Shown here piece by piece: positions 60,093-64,000 of a stretch of 64,000 nt of DNA. The notes beneath the pieces were generated by a model, which saw only the letters and a list, made by a program, of their open reading frames with translations, was not told the DNA's origin and did not search any database. Origin of the DNA: Apoderus coryli (taxonomy: Eukaryota; Arthropoda; Insecta; Coleoptera; Attelabidae); the NCBI GenBank assembly GCA_911728435.2, contig OU452202.1, positions 25,585,135-25,649,134 on the forward strand, given 5' to 3'. The translations under genes were made by a program, and so were the position numbers. The number at the start of each line of letters is the position of its first letter. The first letter of the stretch is position 1.

Positions 60093-60215
60093 ATTTTTTA
60101 TCACTAAATAATCATAATCTTTTTTCACGCAGTGAGTTAATTAATTTTTCCATAAATAATAAAAATAATATGTACTAATAATAAAAAATATAGCTTTTTG
60201 TAAGAGCCTTTGATA

Positions 60216-60256
60216 ACCACTGATGATGCAGCCCGGTGCTGCGAAACATGTATGGT
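60216..60256 (+). ncRNA. Hammerhead-like motif
   Basis: ACCA (60216-60219), CTGATGA (60220-60226), extra T, stem GCAGC/GCTGC around CCGGT (60228-60242), GAAA (60243-60246), palindrome ACATGT, A (60252) and TGGT (60253-60256). Stem I and stem II pair fully. The single unpaired T before stem II departs from the consensus and may reduce or abolish cleavage. Same family as the minus-strand motif at 32.4 kb. Confidence 0.5.
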
Positions 60257-60299
60257 AACTATCGAGAAATATTTAATTATTCTACTCCACTTCGATATG

Positions 60300-61115
60300 G
60301 ACTACTTCTTTAGAATTAAAACCATATTGTTGACGAAATATATCGTTACCTATATAAAGTATTATATAAATAATATTTAAACTTGTTTAAGTGAAAATAT
60401 CCCAACGAAATAATTATAGTTTTTAAAAATAATCAGACAATTGAAAATACTCTCGACAAAAAATAATGCGTTGACATACCTACCTAGATAATATAATATC
60501 TATTCATAAATTATGTGTTGCTAACCAGTAAACGCAAAATGATAATGACAAAAACGTATTCAGCATAATCCCCACGTTACAGTATGTAATTTTTCATAAT
60601 AACGTGATCCAAAACACATTAATCTAAAAACAGAATTACTGTACATAACCAATCATAATATCAAACCATCCATGTCAATTCTAATAATAATAATAATAAT
60701 ATTAAAGCAGTAATGATTTTGGTGCTTCTGGTTAATTTCCATATTTCTTATCATTACTCCCCCACTGAGAATATAAAAACATCGTGGTCCGTGCTTAATA
60801 TACCCGTTCAGCCGGTTTTCTATAAGACGCCGTATACGACTTCTTGTTTTCTTCTTCTTTTGCTGTGCTGTGTGCTCTTTTGCAGAATCGACTTTTGTAT
60901 AATTTATTATGGAAAACGTGCTTTGTAAAAAGACACTATCCTGTTATTACCTATGCTCGAGCTATGCTTTGTTTTACATTCACGTTTTAGTTCATCCAGT
61001 TTACTCAATATATTGTTACAATTATTTTATTTTCATAAAATACTTTGGAATTGTCTTGGGTTCAGATTGAAGCAAATAATAATAAAAATAACAGCGTTTT
61101 TGCTAGAAATAGAGA
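60300..61115. other. Intergenic AT-rich DNA
   Basis: No gene was supported. A (TAA)n patch lies near 60680-60700. The open frame at 60713-60928 has no family signature. Confidence 0.35.
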
Positions 61116-62331
61116 CCCAGTAAACATACATACGTTTTTTAAACGTAAAATCAACGTGTCAATGGTTGATTAAACGTGTGCGTTTAAAAAATAACACCAT
61201 TTTAATTCAACGTCTTTACTACGAACATTTCTGGCAAAAATCTAACTTAAGAAAACTTTTAGGTTAATAATATGCCGTTATTTTGAATGTTAAATTTATT
61301 ATATTACAATACGTCTTTTTAACATACTTTCTAACATACTGTCTAACCATATTCAGCTATTCACATGTTTTTTAACGTTTTAATAGTATATTAATAGGTA
61401 TAATAAAATTAACGTTTTTTATACGTTAAAACCAACGTATAATATATTAATCTTAAGTAATAGAAATAAAAAACGTCTTATTGACGTATTTTTCTAACGA
61501 AAATATAACAGTCATTATCTTTATGTTAAAATAACGTACTTACGGATCGCATGTTTGACGTTTATCAATACGGGGTTTTAACGTTTCTCGAAACCAATAA
61601 ACCGTGTACGAACAAACCTTTTACTAGTGTACTCAAATTCGACTAATTCGACAGCGTAACTGACTGTCACTGTGAGAACCAATACGATGATTTCCCACCT
61701 TTTAAAAAACGCCGATTTATTAACAGTGTAAAAACAAAACAAAAACGAAAAACCTACCTACATTCGTCATTTTTAATAGTGTAATAAACGTATTTTTAAA
61801 ACGTTATTTTTACTAATAAAAATGTGGTTTAATCGCGGGGAGGAATCCTATTGGTTCTGAGGTCAGGCGATCACTAACTCCATTTGATTTGATATTCGAA
61901 ATACCTATATTTTTGCATTAAACTAAACGAATGTTATCCCCCTTTTACAATTACCAACCTGATTTTTTAAACGATTAATCAAACTTTGATATGCTGCACT
62001 AAACAAACTTTAAAAAATCCTTACAATATACGTCAATATTACGTTAATAAAATGTATTGTTTTAAAAATACAAGTACACGTTTATTCAATGTTTTTTAGA
62101 AACGTTGTTTAAAAATAAATATCTAACAATAAAATTCGTGTATATATTGTTTAGTTTCTACGTGTATTCAACGTATTCTGGGAACGTTTTAAAAATGTTA
62201 TTATCAACGTAGTTTTGACGTGTTTTGAACACCACACAAAGTTGTTATGTATTCACCAAAATAAAACACGATTTCAATAAAACGTTATTAGTAAATTTAA
62301 ACGTTTTTTTTACTTACGTGTGTTTATTGGG
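61116..62331. mobile_element. AACGT-saturated inverted-repeat element
   Basis: Ends CCCAGTAAACATACATA (61116-61132) and, on the minus strand from 62331, CCCAATAAACACACGTA agree at 14 of 17 positions. The 1.2-kb interior is crowded with AACGTT, TAACGT, AAACGT and ACGTAT motifs across its length. It contains no convincing reading frame. The termini resemble those of the GACGTC elements at 2.7 and 5.4 kb. The target duplication could not be defined. Confidence 0.6.
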
Positions 62332-62439
62332 GAGCTTTATATGTCCCTAAGTAGATCAAAATTGGTAAGTCCAATTGACAAAAAATGAGAACGCTACTGA
62401 CTGTAATTTGATTATGCTGTAAATCGCAGAAATAGTAGG

Positions 62440-62650
62440 ACTATCCGATACGAGCATTTCTAAAATCTGCATGATCATCTTAGCATAACAAAGATCAGTG
62501 CACGATGGTTGCGGCGAAACAAGAATGTTGTCGTGGGTTTTTGGAAGATAAAAGGATGTTGTTACTAGAGGCGAAACTTGGGTTCATCATTATGAACCTG
62601 AGTCCAAGCACGACACCCTGCAATGGCATTAAACAGGTACAATAACACCC
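62440..62650 (+). mobile_element. Mariner transposase fragment
   Basis: The + strand reads HDHLSITKISARWLRRNKN (the cysteine-/tryptophan-containing ARW block before the second catalytic region). After frame breaks it gives GETWVHHYEPESKHDTLQWH, the D-E-T-W-V-H-H-Y-x-P block around the second catalytic aspartate of mariner transposases (here the D is changed to G). It is a short, dead relic. Confidence 0.7.
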
Positions 62651-62659
62651 TAGAAGCTT

Positions 62660-64000
62660 AAGGTCGGAAGGAATCGTATTGATTTATTAGTTGGAATAGT
62701 TAGAACCTTTAAAGTGATCGAAATTAAACATAAATATATTTTGCAACTGCTTGCTTTTGTATGGAGGTGATGGCATAAGTGCAAGGGTTGAACTGCAACT
62801 GCCAAACAAGAACATAACAGAGCCCCCGCCGAATGGAATCCTTACTGACACTCTGCTGCTGCCTATAGTTCTCTCTAGTAAACAAGGAAGCAGTATCTGG
62901 TCTTCTATTATTGTTTAATGCAGCTTCAGAAGATAGTTTACTTCTGTCTGTCTGTTTTGGAAAGTTTTTTGCCTTTGTCCTAGCCCTCTAGAATAAAAGT
63001 GCCTACTTCATTCAAGCATATTGTTATACTTCTTATTGCGAAATTATGCTTACCTTACGAATTAGCAACATAAGATTCCTTGTCAAATAGGAATGAGCCT
63101 CGACCAACCACGGGATCAGTTAAATTCCTTGTTCGAATTATTTTTGTAATTTGTCTTAACCTGAATTAAGGTTGTCCAGGCTTCAATAACATAACTACAC
63201 TTATGGGACCATCAGTCATGATTCATGTGATTTTTAATCACTTCTGATTCAACTTTTTTTTACCTTATAAAACATCTATGTTTTCCTCTGTTTATTTGTT
63301 ATAAAAGTTGACAACTTTTTCATAAAATAATTATTTTCCTAACGAAACTCACCCCCCAAGTAAACAAGAATGCGACAATATCTCTATTCCATTTTCCTTT
63401 CCTGCTGTTATTCAGGTATTTTTTCTTTTTATTTTCTTTCAGCAAAATCTTGCTGAATGAGGTAACGTTTCGCTTTGTCATCTTTTCTATAATTATTATT
63501 GAAGCTGTGCAAGTCGGGCGAATGGAGAAATATCACCCAACACCCAGTCAACCCCTATGAATACGGTATTGCCAAATGCTCTACTTTTTATGGAGCTATG
63601 GAGCTAACATAACGTCAAATTTCTTTGTTAGCAATTTCTACATGGATATCACTGCAATAATAAGTGGCAACACTGTGTGGAAATGTGAAACTAGAATGGA
63701 AAGTTCCCAAATCAATGTCAGCTGAGTCCGGGTCGGCGCGTGCGCTTCTTTCGCGTCCTTGCCCTTCACTAACCCACCCCAAGGACCGCTTTCTAAAGAC
63801 CACCCTTTCTCTACACTACCTTTCTCCATACATCCATAACGTCCCATATATAGTTATATAACATCGAAGGGAGCATTACATTAACAACTTGTGATGCAGT
63901 GGCAGTCCCCTTGTCAACAGTGAAAAGATTAGAAATAGGCATAGGGTTTTTTTTTTCGAGAGGGCTGTAACTACTGGCTATTATACAGAGTGCATTTACG
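62660..64000. other. Window end, no supported gene
   Basis: A somewhat GC-richer patch occurs at 63700-63790 (GTCGGCGCGTGCGC, CCCACCCC) with open frames on both strands but no family motif. It could be regulatory or an uncaptured first exon; I cannot tell. Confidence 0.3.

Noticed and set aside
63615..63861. Frames on both strands in a GC-richer patch
   Set aside because: Mutually overlapping, no family motifs; the composition alone does not support a gene.

Overview
The window is nuclear DNA of an insect. The two host genes belong to insect-typical families, introns are short to multi-kilobase, the DNA is AT-rich, and nearly everything else is transposable-element debris. A beetle or another repeat-rich insect is likely, but I cannot name the order with certainty. 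I saw no rRNA, tRNA, CRISPR array or bacterial-type operon.

Host genes, both on the + strand. (1) At 982-3808 are seven in-phase 3' exons of a secreted, cysteine-rich insect CUB-domain protein; its 5' end lies outside the window. (2) At 13353-23207 is a complete four-exon gene for a REDD1/DDIT4-family TOR inhibitor (Drosophila scylla/charybde), with a TATA-like promoter and an ACGTG motif upstream. Two weaker gene-like pieces are a putative terminal exon at 43514-43624 and an ABCA-transporter-like relic at 39895-40072.

Mobile DNA. There are at least thirteen non-LTR retrotransposon fragments (RTE-like, Jockey-like and CR1/I-like), most of them 5'-truncated. There are mariner/Tc1-type relics with CAGGGTGTCC termini, two piggyBac-like relics, and a hAT element with a perfect 8-bp target duplication. 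Other items are a poly(A) retroposon with a 13-bp duplication, a possible gag-like coding relic, and several inverted-repeat elements. Two blocks of a 20/21-bp minisatellite with an 82-bp higher-order period lie on either side of scylla exon 2; the first is bounded by 13-bp inverted termini. A 176-bp satellite lies at 39.2-39.9 kb.

The most interesting signal is a dispersed set of hammerhead-ribozyme-like motifs. The site at 51879-51920 fits the full three-stem consensus; further motifs are at 21.3/21.5, 32.4, 44.9, 59.6 and 60.2 kb. Three of them lie in short insertions (about 390-755 bp) flanked by 12-14-bp direct repeats, and two of these insertions are large palindromes. This looks like a population of non-autonomous Penelope-like or retrozyme-like elements. 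No Penelope reverse transcriptase was seen here. A second recurring pattern is a set of elements with CCCAG-type ends whose interiors are saturated with ACGT-containing palindromic hexamers.
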